From contig CBDBJQ010000006.1 of the NCBI GenBank assembly GCA_965206405.1, positions 1,550,001 through 1,614,000 of the forward strand: a stretch of DNA of 64,000 bases, in the 5' to 3' direction. The DNA is from CBDBJQ01 sp965206405 (GTDB taxonomy: Bacteria; Pseudomonadota; Alphaproteobacteria; UBA8366). The position numbers and the translations under genes are program-made. Below, piece by piece: positions 1-8,560 of the stretch. The notes below the pieces were generated by a model. It worked only from the letters and a program-made list of their open reading frames with translations, ran no database searches and was not told the origin of the DNA. How positions within the stretch are numbered: position 1 is the first letter of the stretch; every line of letters begins with the position of its first letter.

Positions 1-531
1 GGCGCGGCGAGCAAGCGATGCGATGATTATGCAGCCGCGCTCGCGGAATCAGGCCTGGCCGCCGAGACGACCGACGAAATCCTGTCGATGGAATGGACAA
101 AGTTCGTTGGCTGGTCCGGCTTGTCAGTCGTCTCCATTCTCACCCGGCTTGACACCTTCCGGTTTTTAATCGATCCGGACGCGGCGCGTATCGCTGCCCG
201 CATCACTCGCGAGACGGCACAGATTCCGGAGAAGCTTGGTATTCCTCTGACCCGGCGCGTTCATATCGCCGCCGCCAATCTTGTCGGATGCCCCGAGGAC
301 AAGGCGGTCAAGCGCCTGATACGAAGCGGCGAAGTGATGCGAGAGCAACCTGTTCCCCACAGGCAGTCGATGCTGCAGGATCTCGATCGGGGCCGCAGGA
401 TCGAGGTTGAGGAGACAATTGGCTACACCGTCGCCAAGGCCGCCGAGATGAAAATCGCGATCCCGACCGTCGAAACCTGCTATCGGATCATGTCCGCGCT
501 TAACCGCACACTCGGACAGGCTGCTTCCTGA
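1..531 (+). CDS. 2-dehydropantoate 2-reductase family protein, C-terminal part (gene cut by window edge)
   Basis: The reading frame is open from base 1 to the TGA at 529-531, so 176 residues of a longer protein are visible. They look like the helical C-terminal domain of ketopantoate reductase (ApbA_C), the part that binds substrate and forms the dimer. Family hallmarks are the W-x-K segment (MEWTKFV) near visible residue 30 and the SMLQDLDRGRRIEVEETIG stretch, matching the family's S-M-x-x-D-x-x-x-G-R-x-T/E-I/V-E pattern. The NADP-binding Rossmann half lies outside the window. Paralogues of PanE are common, so the substrate need not be ketopantoate; a role in pantothenate synthesis is unproven. 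It converges with the PhyH gene at 600-1457. Confidence 0.75.
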   Translation, partial: GAASKRCDDYAAALAESGLAAETTDEILSMEWTKFVGWSGLSVVSILTRLDTFRFLIDPDAARIAARITRETAQIPEKLGIPLTRRVHIAAANLVGCPEDKAVKRLIRSGEVMREQPVPHRQSMLQDLDRGRRIEVEETIGYTVAKAAEMKIAIPTVETCYRIMSALNRTLGQAAS

Positions 532-547
532 ATTCCCGACGCCTGCC

Positions 548-567
548 CCGCCGAGCTTGCCCGGCGG
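548..567. terminator. GC-rich hairpin between convergent genes
   Basis: A 20-nt inverted repeat has arms CCGCCG and CGGCGG, continued by two further G-C pairs around a TT loop with one A/C mismatch. It lies between the stop at 531 and the opposing stop at 600. There is no clear T-tract on either side, so it is only a candidate for bidirectional termination or RNA 3'-end stabilisation. Confidence 0.35.
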
Positions 568-599
568 CGCCTGCTAAAGCTTTGTACGCAAATTGCCCG

Positions 600-1457
600 C
601 TAGAGTTTTGCGGTGTCGGTGTCGGCGCCGTGATAGACGATATCGTGCACCGCCTGTGATGCTCTTGCATGGAAGGCCGCAATATCGATCTTCGGATCGC
701 CGAGACGCGGCGTGTGAGTGAAGTTCTCGAAGGCATCCTTACCCCGGACGAGTGCAGCACTGTCCCATGAACCGATCCTCTGCTGAGTTGAAGGCGGCAT
801 GAAGTGCATGGAGACTCCGATACGTCGGTCGTTCGATTGATTCGGGCCCGAGGCATGGGCGGTCCGCACGCTGTGCAGTGACATCTCGCCCGGCTGAAGC
901 GGCATCAGCACCACCTGCGCCTCGTCGATCTCGTCTGAAATCTCCTGGCCGCGGGTAAGCATGTTGGCCTCGTCGTAGCGATCCTCATGCGTCATCTGGA
1001 TCTCGTGGCTGCCCGGTTTGACCCGCATACATCCGTTTTCTTCCGTAGCCGGCGACAGGGCCAGCCAGGCGGTGATCACCTCGCCGTTTTCCAGTCCCCA
1101 GTAGTGTTTGTCCTGATGCCAGGAAACAAAGGTCGGCGTGTTCGGTTCCTTGATCCAGAACAGCGTGTTCCAACACAGGATGTCAGGCCCGATAAGCGAT
1201 TCAATCGGGTCGAGTACGCGGGGATCACGGATGAGATCGTCGAGCCAATCAAAGAGCAAATGCGCCTTGTTGCGCTGGGCCGGCAGGAGTTTGCCACCCT
1301 GTCCCGCCTCGAAACTCTCCACCCGAGCGCGCAACCCTGCCACCTCCCCAGCCGGGAGTACCCGGCAGGGCGAACAATAGCCCTGGTTCCAATACTGCTC
1401 GACTACCGCAGGCGAAAGCATGCCTTCTTCGGTCTGGCTTGCAGATTTCGATGCCAT
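600..1457 (-). CDS. phytanoyl-CoA dioxygenase (PhyH) family protein
   Basis: This 285-residue protein is an Fe(II)/2-oxoglutarate-dependent oxygenase of the PhyH family; members hydroxylate varied small molecules. The metal-binding facial triad is visible as H114-x-D116 in VSWHQDKHYWG and a distal His, most likely H201 in TAHASGPN. The Arg-Arg at 211-212 (DRRIGVSMHFM) is placed to bind 2-oxoglutarate. The length matches the bacterial members. The ATG at 1457 has GGGGGA about 10 nt upstream. It stands alone between a convergent reductase and the upstream SprT-like gene. The substrate cannot be read from sequence. A second, broken PhyH gene lies at 26186-26539. Confidence 0.85.
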   Translation of the reverse strand: MASKSASQTEEGMLSPAVVEQYWNQGYCSPCRVLPAGEVAGLRARVESFEAGQGGKLLPAQRNKAHLLFDWLDDLIRDPRVLDPIESLIGPDILCWNTLFWIKEPNTPTFVSWHQDKHYWGLENGEVITAWLALSPATEENGCMRVKPGSHEIQMTHEDRYDEANMLTRGQEISDEIDEAQVVLMPLQPGEMSLHSVRTAHASGPNQSNDRRIGVSMHFMPPSTQQRIGSWDSAALVRGKDAFENFTHTPRLGDPKIDIAAFHARASQAVHDIVYHGADTDTAKL

Positions 1458-1569
1458 GATTCCATCCCCCAGAAAGTTGGTTTTTATCGTATCAATCCGT
1501 GCTCAAACGATGCCGAAAGTTTGTCGGCCAGGCAACTGAAATCAAGTCGGCGCAATCCAGCCGGCGAAA

Positions 1570-2508
1570 CTAGCTGCCCATCTCCACACCAAGCGTGCGG
1601 GCGCGTTCTTCGGTCCAGGGCAAGTGCTCGGGCGGCATCCGGCAATTGCGGCACACGCCGCTGCGGCGCCGGTGCCCGGTGGTTACAAAACAGCCGTTCG
1701 GACAGCGCAGGATCCAGCGCGGCGGTGTAAAGGAGAGATCATGACACCGATCTCCCGAACAGCCGATCGCCCGCGCCTGGACCCGCCATACGGCGTCATG
1801 ATTGTGGTCGGGGCCCACCAAGGCATGTGCGATTTCGTGCAGAATCGTATCGATGATCGCTTCTTCACCGGCCCTGCGTACAAACAGTCGGGACAACGAT
1901 ATCCTGCGCCGGCTGTAATCGCAGATGCCGGCCCGCTGCTTGGCATCATCGAGGCCTGCACTCCAGTTCCAAAGACCGTAACGAAGCATGAGGCCCCGGC
2001 AGGTAGCCAGGGTTTGCTGTTCCCGCTCCCTGTGGTCCACAACAGGCTCGAGAGATCGCAGCACGCCGTAAGGCACGCGATACTCCACACCCTCATCGGT
2101 CCGGATGGACGCCCGTCGCGGCCCGAGATTGACCACAACGCCCTCGATCGATCGCCTCCGGTGTCCAAAAACAATCCGATCGCCAGGAGAAAACCGGGCT
2201 TTCAGTGCATCCTGTGTTTCTGCCGCCGACAGGGGCTCCGGCCCCGAGTCGCCGATATCGGTTTTCCGTTTTCTCGCAGGCTGACGCGGTACAGGGTGGG
2301 ACAGCCATGATGTCGGGCTAAGCCGACGGCCATCATCACCGGTAGCGTCCCTTCCGAACGGAAAAGCAATCTGGTCGCCCAAGCCACTGTCGGTCTCGGG
2401 GACGTCATGTCTATCTGTCAGCACTGATCGTTTCATGGATCCCGGAATCCGTGTGTGCACCCAGAGCGATGCGTCCATTCTTCTGCGCATCGCCTTAAGT
2501 ATAGCCAT
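1570..2508 (-). CDS. SprT-like zinc metalloprotein with N-terminal extension
   Basis: The C-terminal half carries the SprT/DUF45-type zinc metallopeptidase motif HEIAHALVGPDHNHDAVW (HExxH plus a downstream His). It is followed by a Cys-rich zinc-ribbon-like segment (RCPNGC ... GVCRNC). Around residues 105-155 is a small beta-rich segment (FSPGDRIVFGHRRRSIEGVVV) that could be an SH3/KOW-like nucleic-acid-binding fold. The first 100 residues look disordered. Known relatives (SprT, Spartan) act on protein-DNA complexes; that role here is inference. The start is uncertain, since several in-frame Met codons follow 2508. Confidence 0.7.
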   Translation of the reverse strand: MAILKAMRRRMDASLWVHTRIPGSMKRSVLTDRHDVPETDSGLGDQIAFPFGRDATGDDGRRLSPTSWLSHPVPRQPARKRKTDIGDSGPEPLSAAETQDALKARFSPGDRIVFGHRRRSIEGVVVNLGPRRASIRTDEGVEYRVPYGVLRSLEPVVDHREREQQTLATCRGLMLRYGLWNWSAGLDDAKQRAGICDYSRRRISLSRLFVRRAGEEAIIDTILHEIAHALVGPDHNHDAVWRVQARAIGCSGDRCHDLSFTPPRWILRCPNGCFVTTGHRRRSGVCRNCRMPPEHLPWTEERARTLGVEMGS

Positions 2509-2614
2509 ATTTGAGATGCTTTTCTGCTATATATTGTGGTTATTCGTCTACCGACACCTACTAGGGTGTCCCGGCTCGGAATTCAGGTACCAGTTTTGGC
2601 CTGCTTCCCCGCCA

Positions 2615-2650
2615 CTTTCCCCTGCTCTTTCCCCTGCTCTTTCCCCTGTC
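2615..2650. repeat. 12-bp tandem repeat, three copies
   Basis: The unit CTTTCCCCTGCT occurs at 2615-2626 and 2627-2638, with a variant (CTTTCCCCTGTC) at 2639-2650. It lies in the intergenic region upstream of the carboxyltransferase gene. It is one of several 12-bp arrays in this window. Confidence 0.9.
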
Positions 2651-2779
2651 CTTTCCTCCGCCGCAACGTCGCAATGACGCGCTCCGTTCTTTCCCGCATT
2701 CGGGCTTTTTGCTACCATTTTACCCTGCCGTCACATCTCTCGCACCTTGTACCTGGCTCTTGTTTTACCCGGAGACCAC

Positions 2780-4315
2780 ATGCCTCACGCCAAGCACCTG
2801 GACGCCCTCGAAAAACGCCGCAAGAAGGCCTCGGGCCTGGGCGGGCCGGAAAAACTCGCCAATCGGAAGGCACGCGGCAGCCTGAATGCACTCGAGCGAC
2901 TCGACCAGCTCGTCGATCCGGACAGTTTCGTTGAAACCGGCCTCCTCGGCGCCTCGTCCTTTTCGCGCGAGGATGCAGAGGCCACGCCCCGGGACGGCAA
3001 GATCGTTGGTTTCGCCAGGATTGACGGCCGTGACGTCGCCGTCTGCGTCAATGATTTTACAGTCAAGGGTGCTTCAACCAGCGCTACCAACGCCCGAAAA
3101 CTCGGCCATGCCCGTGCCACGGCCACGGCGAAGGGATTCCCCTTTGTCCATGTCGGCGAATCCACTGGCGCCCGCCTACCTGACGCGATGGGATCCCGGG
3201 GCATGGGTCAGTTGCTTGGAAACGATACGACCCAGTTTCGGCGCATGCGGGACACGCCCTGGGCCGCCGCCGCTCTCGACACCGCCTTCGGCTCCTCGGC
3301 CTGGCTCTGTTGCTGTTCTGATTTCTCGGTCATGAAAAAAGGTTCAGTGATGTCGGTCTCGAGCCCGCGCCTGGTCTCAATGGCAATCGGTGAAACTGTC
3401 GATCCCGAGGATCTTGGAGGCTGGCGGCTACACGCCACCCAAACCGGGTTGATCGACCGCTTTGTCGACACTGACGAGGAAGCGATGGCCGAATTGCGGC
3501 GTTTTCTTGGCTACATGCCGGCCAACAACACACTGTTGCCGCCTGAATACCATCCGGTCAAGGATGCCGGACAAGACCAGGACGCCATCCTCGACATCCT
3601 TCCCGAGGAGCGAACCAAAGTCTACGACATGAAGAAGATCGTCGAAACCATCCTCGACAAGGACAGCCTGTTCGAGATCAAACCCTTGTTCGGAAAGGCA
3701 GCCCTGGTCGGCCTTGGTCGCCTGGACGGCAAGAGTGTTGGAATCGTTGCGAGCAATCCGATCTTCGGTGGCGGCGCGCTTTCGGCCGAGGCGATCCGCA
3801 AGATCATTGATTTTCAGGTGATGTGTGATTCCTTCAACATGCCCATCATCCGCTTCATGGATACCCCCGGTTTCACTGTCGGTACCGAGGCCGAACGCAA
3901 GGGCGCGCCGGGATGGATCATGAACTTCATGAACTGCTCCTGCCTCATCACCGTGCCAAGCATTACCATCATCGTGCGCAAAGCTTACGGACGCGCCTAC
4001 GTTGCCATGGGCGGCGGCCGGCACAATGACGAAATGATCGCCTGGCCCGGCGCCGAGGTCAGCTTCATGGATCCGGTCTTCGCCACCAGCATCGTACACG
4101 GGCTTTCGCCCGAGGATGACAGTTTCGACGAGGCCTTCGACGATATCCGCAAGGATACCGAGGTCTGGGATATGGCGACGATCTATTCGCTGCAGAACGT
4201 GATCAAACCGCAGGAAACCCGGGATTACCTGATCCGCATGCTCGACGTCTATCGTCTTGGCAGGAACGGCGGTGTTGGCCAACACCTGATGCAGACATGG
4301 CCGACAAGCTACTGA
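2780..4315 (+). CDS. acyl-CoA carboxylase carboxyltransferase subunit (beta-type)
   Basis: This 511-residue protein belongs to the biotin-dependent carboxyltransferase family (acetyl-/propionyl-/methylcrotonyl-CoA carboxylase beta, MmdA-like), which moves the carboxyl group from carboxybiotin to an acyl-CoA. Both crotonase-like halves are present. The N half has GESTGARLPD near residue 130; the C half has the glycine-rich GGGALSAEAIRKIIDF and MDTPGFTVGTEAERKGA. The ATG at 2780 is chosen over the in-frame Met at 2747 because GGAGA lies 5 nt upstream. The last 19 bases overlap the acyl-CoA ligase gene. No biotin carboxylase or biotin carrier is encoded nearby, so the partner subunit must be elsewhere. 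The acyl specificity is unknown. Confidence 0.85.
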   Translation: MPHAKHLDALEKRRKKASGLGGPEKLANRKARGSLNALERLDQLVDPDSFVETGLLGASSFSREDAEATPRDGKIVGFARIDGRDVAVCVNDFTVKGASTSATNARKLGHARATATAKGFPFVHVGESTGARLPDAMGSRGMGQLLGNDTTQFRRMRDTPWAAAALDTAFGSSAWLCCCSDFSVMKKGSVMSVSSPRLVSMAIGETVDPEDLGGWRLHATQTGLIDRFVDTDEEAMAELRRFLGYMPANNTLLPPEYHPVKDAGQDQDAILDILPEERTKVYDMKKIVETILDKDSLFEIKPLFGKAALVGLGRLDGKSVGIVASNPIFGGGALSAEAIRKIIDFQVMCDSFNMPIIRFMDTPGFTVGTEAERKGAPGWIMNFMNCSCLITVPSITIIVRKAYGRAYVAMGGGRHNDEMIAWPGAEVSFMDPVFATSIVHGLSPEDDSFDEAFDDIRKDTEVWDMATIYSLQNVIKPQETRDYLIRMLDVYRLGRNGGVGQHLMQTWPTSY

Positions 4316-6528
4316 CGCCCGAGGCGGCGCCCGGTGCATTCCGGGCGTTGCGCGAGGCCGGCAGGAGCGCCGTCCCCGAAAAATCTGCAAAGAGCCTTCT
4401 TTCCGCTTTCGGCATCACCATTCCGCAATCGGTCATCATCCATGACGAGGCCGAGATTGCAGCCGCCACGGTAACGCTCACGCCGCCCTTCGCCCTCAAG
4501 ACCGCATCGGAAAAGATTGCCCACAAACACGCCGCTGGCGGCGTTCGGCTTGGACTCGACCCCGAGGCGCTGGCCCCGGCGCTGGCCGCGATGGCCGCAT
4601 TGCCGGAGATCAATCCCTATCGCAAGGACGGGTTTCTGATCGAGGAGATGATCCCGTCCGGGCCCGAGATCGTCATCGGCGGTATCGTCGACCCTCGCTT
4701 CGGCCCGATGGTCATGCTGGGCACCGGCGGCGTTTTCGTAGAAATCATGCAGGATGTTGCCTTTCGCTTCTGCCCGCTTACCCAAAACAGCGCTGCGGCA
4801 ATGCTTAATGAGCTCCGTGGCCGCAAGATTCTCGAGGATGCAGCAGGCCCAGGCGACGCCTTCCCCGATGTAATCATCGAGGCGCTGCTTGCTGTCGGCG
4901 GGCCCAAAGGGTTTCTCACGACTTTCACCGACGAAATTTCTGAACTCGACATCAATCCCCTGATCCTTTCCCACAACCGCGCCGTGGCGGCCGATGCAAG
5001 GATCGTCCTCACCGCACCATCCGGCAGCGACAACGCGGCCGACAGTGACAGTGCGCCCCTACCCCCAATGCGCTCACTCCCGGCTGGAGTCTCCTGGGGC
5101 GCGTTCCTGCAACCACTGTTCGCACCCAAAACCATCGCCGTGGTCGGCGCCTCGAGTAGCCGCAGCCTGCACGCTAACACCTTCATCCGGCGCATGAAGG
5201 CTTTCGGCTACAAGGGCGAGGTATATCCCATCCACCCCGAAGCTCCTGAACTCGAAGAGCTGCCGGCCTGGTCCAATCTCGCATCCACACCCCAGCCGGT
5301 GGACTACGCCTACATTGCCACGCCGGCGGCGCGTGTGTCGGAAGTGCTCGCTGCGTCAGGCGGCAATGTCCGGTTCGCCCAAATTATCTCCAGCGGTTTT
5401 CGCGAAATCCCCGCCGGCGCCGCCCTTGAGCGCGAACTCGTGGCGGCAGCCCAGAAGGCCGGCTGCCGGCTCATCGGGCCCAACTGTCTTGGCCTGTATG
5501 CACCCGGCGGCGGTGTCACGTTCCCGGTTGCAGCACCGAAGGAAGCCGGACATGTAGGCGTTGTTACCCAGAGCGGCGGGCTCGGCACCGATATCATCGG
5601 CCGGGGTGCTGCACGGGGTTTGCGCTTCAGTAGCCTGGTAACGATCGGCAACAGCGCCGATCTCGGTCCCGCCGATTTTCTCGAATTCCACCTCGAGAAC
5701 CCGGAAACACATGTGATCGGGTTCTATCTGGAGGACATCGGCGACGGTCGCCGGTTTCTTGAATGCCTGCATCCGGCGCGCAATCCCAAACCAACAGTTA
5801 TTCTGCGCGGTGGCCGTTCCGCGCCCGGACGGGCCGCAGCAGCTTCCCACACGGGCGCACTGGCCGGCGACGACCGCGCCTGGCAGAGCTTTGCAGCACA
5901 AAGTTGCTGCGTTCTTGTTGATACGCTGGATGCTTTCGTCGATGCACTGCTTGCCTTCCAGATGCTACCGCTGCGCAGAGAGCGACCAACCCGGCAAGTG
6001 GTTCTGTTCGGCAACGGCGGCGGCACCGGCGTTCTCGCCACCGACGCTCTCGCCGAGTGCGGGCTGACCGTCGGTCTCCTGCCCGAACAGGCCCTGGCGC
6101 ACCTTGAGATCCTCGATCTTCCACCCGGGACGGCAATCACCAACCCGATCGACACGCCGGTCGGCACCCTACAGCAGGACGAGGGCCGCGTCGCCGGAAC
6201 GATTCTCGATATTGTTTACGATCATGCCGCACCGGATGCGGTCATCATGCATCTCAATCTCGCGTCTTTTGTCGGGCGAGGCGATTCAGACCCGGTGGAT
6301 CGGATCGTCGATGCCGCCCTCAACATCCGCGAAAAACACCCCGAAGGCGGGCATTTCCTTCTGGTGCTGCGCTCGGATGGCACTGCGGAAACAGATAAGC
6401 GCAAACGGCGCTATATGGAGCGCGCCGCCGAAGCCGGCATTCCTGCCTATGATGAAGTCGAGGATGCTGCGGCAGCCCTTGCAGCACTCGCTCATATCGA
6501 GAGCCTGATGGCTGGCCAATCGGGTTAA
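4297..6528 (+). CDS. NDP-forming acyl-CoA ligase (acetate-CoA ligase family, fused subunits)
   Basis: This 743-residue fused enzyme of the ADP-forming acyl-CoA synthetase type interconverts acyl-CoA and ADP with acid, CoA and ATP. Domain order is ATP-grasp first (about 1-225; FALKTASEKIAHKHAAGGVRLG and the metal-binding ELDINPL), then CoA-binding Rossmann (about 260-390; IAVVGASS), then two succinyl-CoA-ligase-like domains. The expected phospho-histidine lies in SHTGALAGDD (H518). Putting the beta (ATP-grasp) domain first is a known permuted arrangement. It starts inside the 3' end of the carboxyltransferase gene, so the two are translationally coupled and probably handle the same acyl group. 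The substrate is not deducible. Confidence 0.85.
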   Translation: MADKLLTPEAAPGAFRALREAGRSAVPEKSAKSLLSAFGITIPQSVIIHDEAEIAAATVTLTPPFALKTASEKIAHKHAAGGVRLGLDPEALAPALAAMAALPEINPYRKDGFLIEEMIPSGPEIVIGGIVDPRFGPMVMLGTGGVFVEIMQDVAFRFCPLTQNSAAAMLNELRGRKILEDAAGPGDAFPDVIIEALLAVGGPKGFLTTFTDEISELDINPLILSHNRAVAADARIVLTAPSGSDNAADSDSAPLPPMRSLPAGVSWGAFLQPLFAPKTIAVVGASSSRSLHANTFIRRMKAFGYKGEVYPIHPEAPELEELPAWSNLASTPQPVDYAYIATPAARVSEVLAASGGNVRFAQIISSGFREIPAGAALERELVAAAQKAGCRLIGPNCLGLYAPGGGVTFPVAAPKEAGHVGVVTQSGGLGTDIIGRGAARGLRFSSLVTIGNSADLGPADFLEFHLENPETHVIGFYLEDIGDGRRFLECLHPARNPKPTVILRGGRSAPGRAAAASHTGALAGDDRAWQSFAAQSCCVLVDTLDAFVDALLAFQMLPLRRERPTRQVVLFGNGGGTGVLATDALAECGLTVGLLPEQALAHLEILDLPPGTAITNPIDTPVGTLQQDEGRVAGTILDIVYDHAAPDAVIMHLNLASFVGRGDSDPVDRIVDAALNIREKHPEGGHFLLVLRSDGTAETDKRKRRYMERAAEAGIPAYDEVEDAAAALAALAHIESLMAGQSG

Positions 6529-6570
6529 CGGATCAGCTGGCAAATTAGAAATCTGCCCAGGCGAGACGCG

Positions 6571-7314
6571 TCAGGTCTCCGCGGCGCCGTTGCTGGCAAT
6601 CATCTGGCCCGAAACGAAACTGCCGGCATCCGAGATAAGAAATACACACAGGCCGGCGATGTCGTCCGGCTTGCCGATATGGCCGAGCGGAATGCGCGAG
6701 ACTTGCTCCTCGATATGTTTTGCCATCGAAGCGTCGGCGTAGTCGCCGCCGATCGGGCCCGGGGAGATCGCATTGACCGTCACACCTTTCGGTCCGAACT
6801 CCTTGGCCATCGACTTGGTCATTCCCCACAACCCGTGCTTGGACACGGAGACCGGGCACCGGCCGCTATAGCCATGCATCGCGTTCATGCCCGTGATGTT
6901 GATGATCCGACCCCACCCCTTTTCGATCATTCCAGGCAGGAAGGCCTTGCTGGTATAGAAGGCCGAATGCATGTCAACTCCGATGACCTTGTGCCAATGT
7001 TCCTCGGTCATTTCGAGAAACGGCATCGAGGGGCGAATCGACGCATTGTTGATGACAATGTCAACGCAGCCGAACTGCGCCAAGGCCTGCTCCCCGAGTT
7101 TTTGCACCGCTCCGGAATCGCTGACATCGGCCATCGCAACCAGCGCTTCAGCACCGCGTTCCCTGACCTCGCCAGCAACGCCTTCGCAAGCCTCCGAATC
7201 GCTTGAGCCGTTGAGTACGACATTGCATCCCGCATCAGCCAGGAGCAACGCGATCGCCCGGCCAATATTGCGCCCGGATCCCGATACAAAAGCTGTCTTT
7301 CCCTGCAAACTCAC
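6571..7314 (-). CDS. SDR-family protein lacking the canonical catalytic Ser and Tyr
   Basis: This 247-residue short-chain dehydrogenase/reductase has a clear Rossmann fold: dinucleotide motif SGSGRNIG (11-18), VINNAS (88-92) and the C-terminal AISPGPIGGDY. The active site is unusual. In GRCPVSVSKHG the Lys of YxxxK is kept (K159) but the Tyr position is Val155. The residue 13 before it, normally Ser, is Gly142 (Thr141 adjacent), and the NAG/VN region reads VDM rather than VNL. It may therefore be a non-canonical oxidoreductase, use another acid, or be non-catalytic. It lies 77 bp downstream of the MDR oxidoreductase on the same strand. Confidence 0.8.
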   Translation of the reverse strand: MSLQGKTAFVSGSGRNIGRAIALLLADAGCNVVLNGSSDSEACEGVAGEVRERGAEALVAMADVSDSGAVQKLGEQALAQFGCVDIVINNASIRPSMPFLEMTEEHWHKVIGVDMHSAFYTSKAFLPGMIEKGWGRIINITGMNAMHGYSGRCPVSVSKHGLWGMTKSMAKEFGPKGVTVNAISPGPIGGDYADASMAKHIEEQVSRIPLGHIGKPDDIAGLCVFLISDAGSFVSGQMIASNGAAET

Positions 7315-7391
7315 TTCGGCATCCTTCCCAATGTCTTCACTTTGTCTTCACTTCAGTATTTTGCAGTGTCCCCTTGATTTTTATTCGCGTC

Positions 7392-8417
7392 TCATGACGC
7401 CGTGGGATCTTCGGTCACCTCGATAACCACCTTGCCAAAATTCGCACCCCGCAGCATGCCGATCAGGGTCTCCGGCGCCTTTTCGAGTCCGGCCACACGG
7501 TGTTCGCGATACTTCACCTTACCGTCGCGCACCCACTCGCCCATGTCGCGTAGGAAATCATCCCGCATATCGGCAAAATCACCGACAATGAAGCCCCGGA
7601 TATTCACCCTGAATGTGAGAACAGCACGCATCAGTTCGGGCAAACGGTTCGGCGCTTCGGGCAACCCCTGCATGTTATATTGGGAAATGAGGCCGCAAAC
7701 CGGCATCCGGGACCAGAAGTTCAGCAGCGGAATGACCCCTTCGAGAACTCGACCGGCGACGTTTTCGAAATAAATATCGATGCCGTCGGGACACGCCTCG
7801 GCAAGCTGCTTCTCGAAATCCTCGGCCTTGTGATCGACGCAGGCGTCGAAGCCCAGTTCATTGACGACATAGGCGCATTTCTCGGGTCCGCCGGCGACCC
7901 CGACCGCACGACACCCCTTGATTTTCGCAATCTGGCCAACGGCCGAGCCAACAGCACCAGAGGCCGCGGCCACTACGAGCGTCTCACCCGCCTGCGGTTG
8001 ACCGATCCTGAGCAGGCCCGTATAGGCCGTCATGCCGGGCATGCCGAGAACGCCGACAGCAGTCGAGATGGGCGCGACAGCCGGATCCACCTTCCGCATA
8101 CCGGTGCCGTCAGAGACCGCGTATTGCTGCCATCCGAGCCGGCCAACGACGATATCGCCCTCGGAGAAATCGGGATGCTGTGAGGCCTCGACCACACTCA
8201 CCGTACCGCCTTCCATCACCTCTCCGATTTCCACCGGATCCGCATAGGAACGGGCAGCGTTCATGCGGCCTCGCATATAGGGGTCGAGTGACAGGTAGGC
8301 CGCACGGCCAAGAAACTCGCCCTTGCCTGGCTCGGGAATGCCGTCTTCGACGATCTTGAAATCATCGACTGCTGGCTCGCCCATAGGACGGCGATCAAGC
8401 AATACGCGCTTGTTCAT
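7392..8417 (-). CDS. NADP-dependent oxidoreductase (MDR superfamily, leukotriene B4 dehydrogenase/CurA-like)
   Basis: This 341-residue zinc-free medium-chain reductase belongs to the group that reduces alpha,beta-unsaturated ketones with NADPH. Diagnostic features are the N-terminal LSLDPYMRGRMN (about 45-56), the nucleotide-binding VVAAASGAVGSAVGQIAKIKGCRAVGVAG split over residues 145-175, the YFENVAG segment, and the family C-terminus (FGKVVIEV). No zinc-binding Cys cluster is present. It is followed on the same strand by the SDR gene, which may be cotranscribed. The physiological substrate is unknown; quinone or enone detoxification is the usual guess for the family. Confidence 0.88.
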   Translation of the reverse strand: MNKRVLLDRRPMGEPAVDDFKIVEDGIPEPGKGEFLGRAAYLSLDPYMRGRMNAARSYADPVEIGEVMEGGTVSVVEASQHPDFSEGDIVVGRLGWQQYAVSDGTGMRKVDPAVAPISTAVGVLGMPGMTAYTGLLRIGQPQAGETLVVAAASGAVGSAVGQIAKIKGCRAVGVAGGPEKCAYVVNELGFDACVDHKAEDFEKQLAEACPDGIDIYFENVAGRVLEGVIPLLNFWSRMPVCGLISQYNMQGLPEAPNRLPELMRAVLTFRVNIRGFIVGDFADMRDDFLRDMGEWVRDGKVKYREHRVAGLEKAPETLIGMLRGANFGKVVIEVTEDPTAS

Positions 8418-8560
8418 GAAACCACTCTCTTCTTTTTATCTCGTATCTCTTGATCTCTTAATCTATCTGCCTTCCCGCCCCTGCAAAGGCACAGCAAAGG
8501 TGCGGAATTTTCACACCCAGGCAACGATATATGCAAGATAGCCGTATTGAGGTTGCGGCT

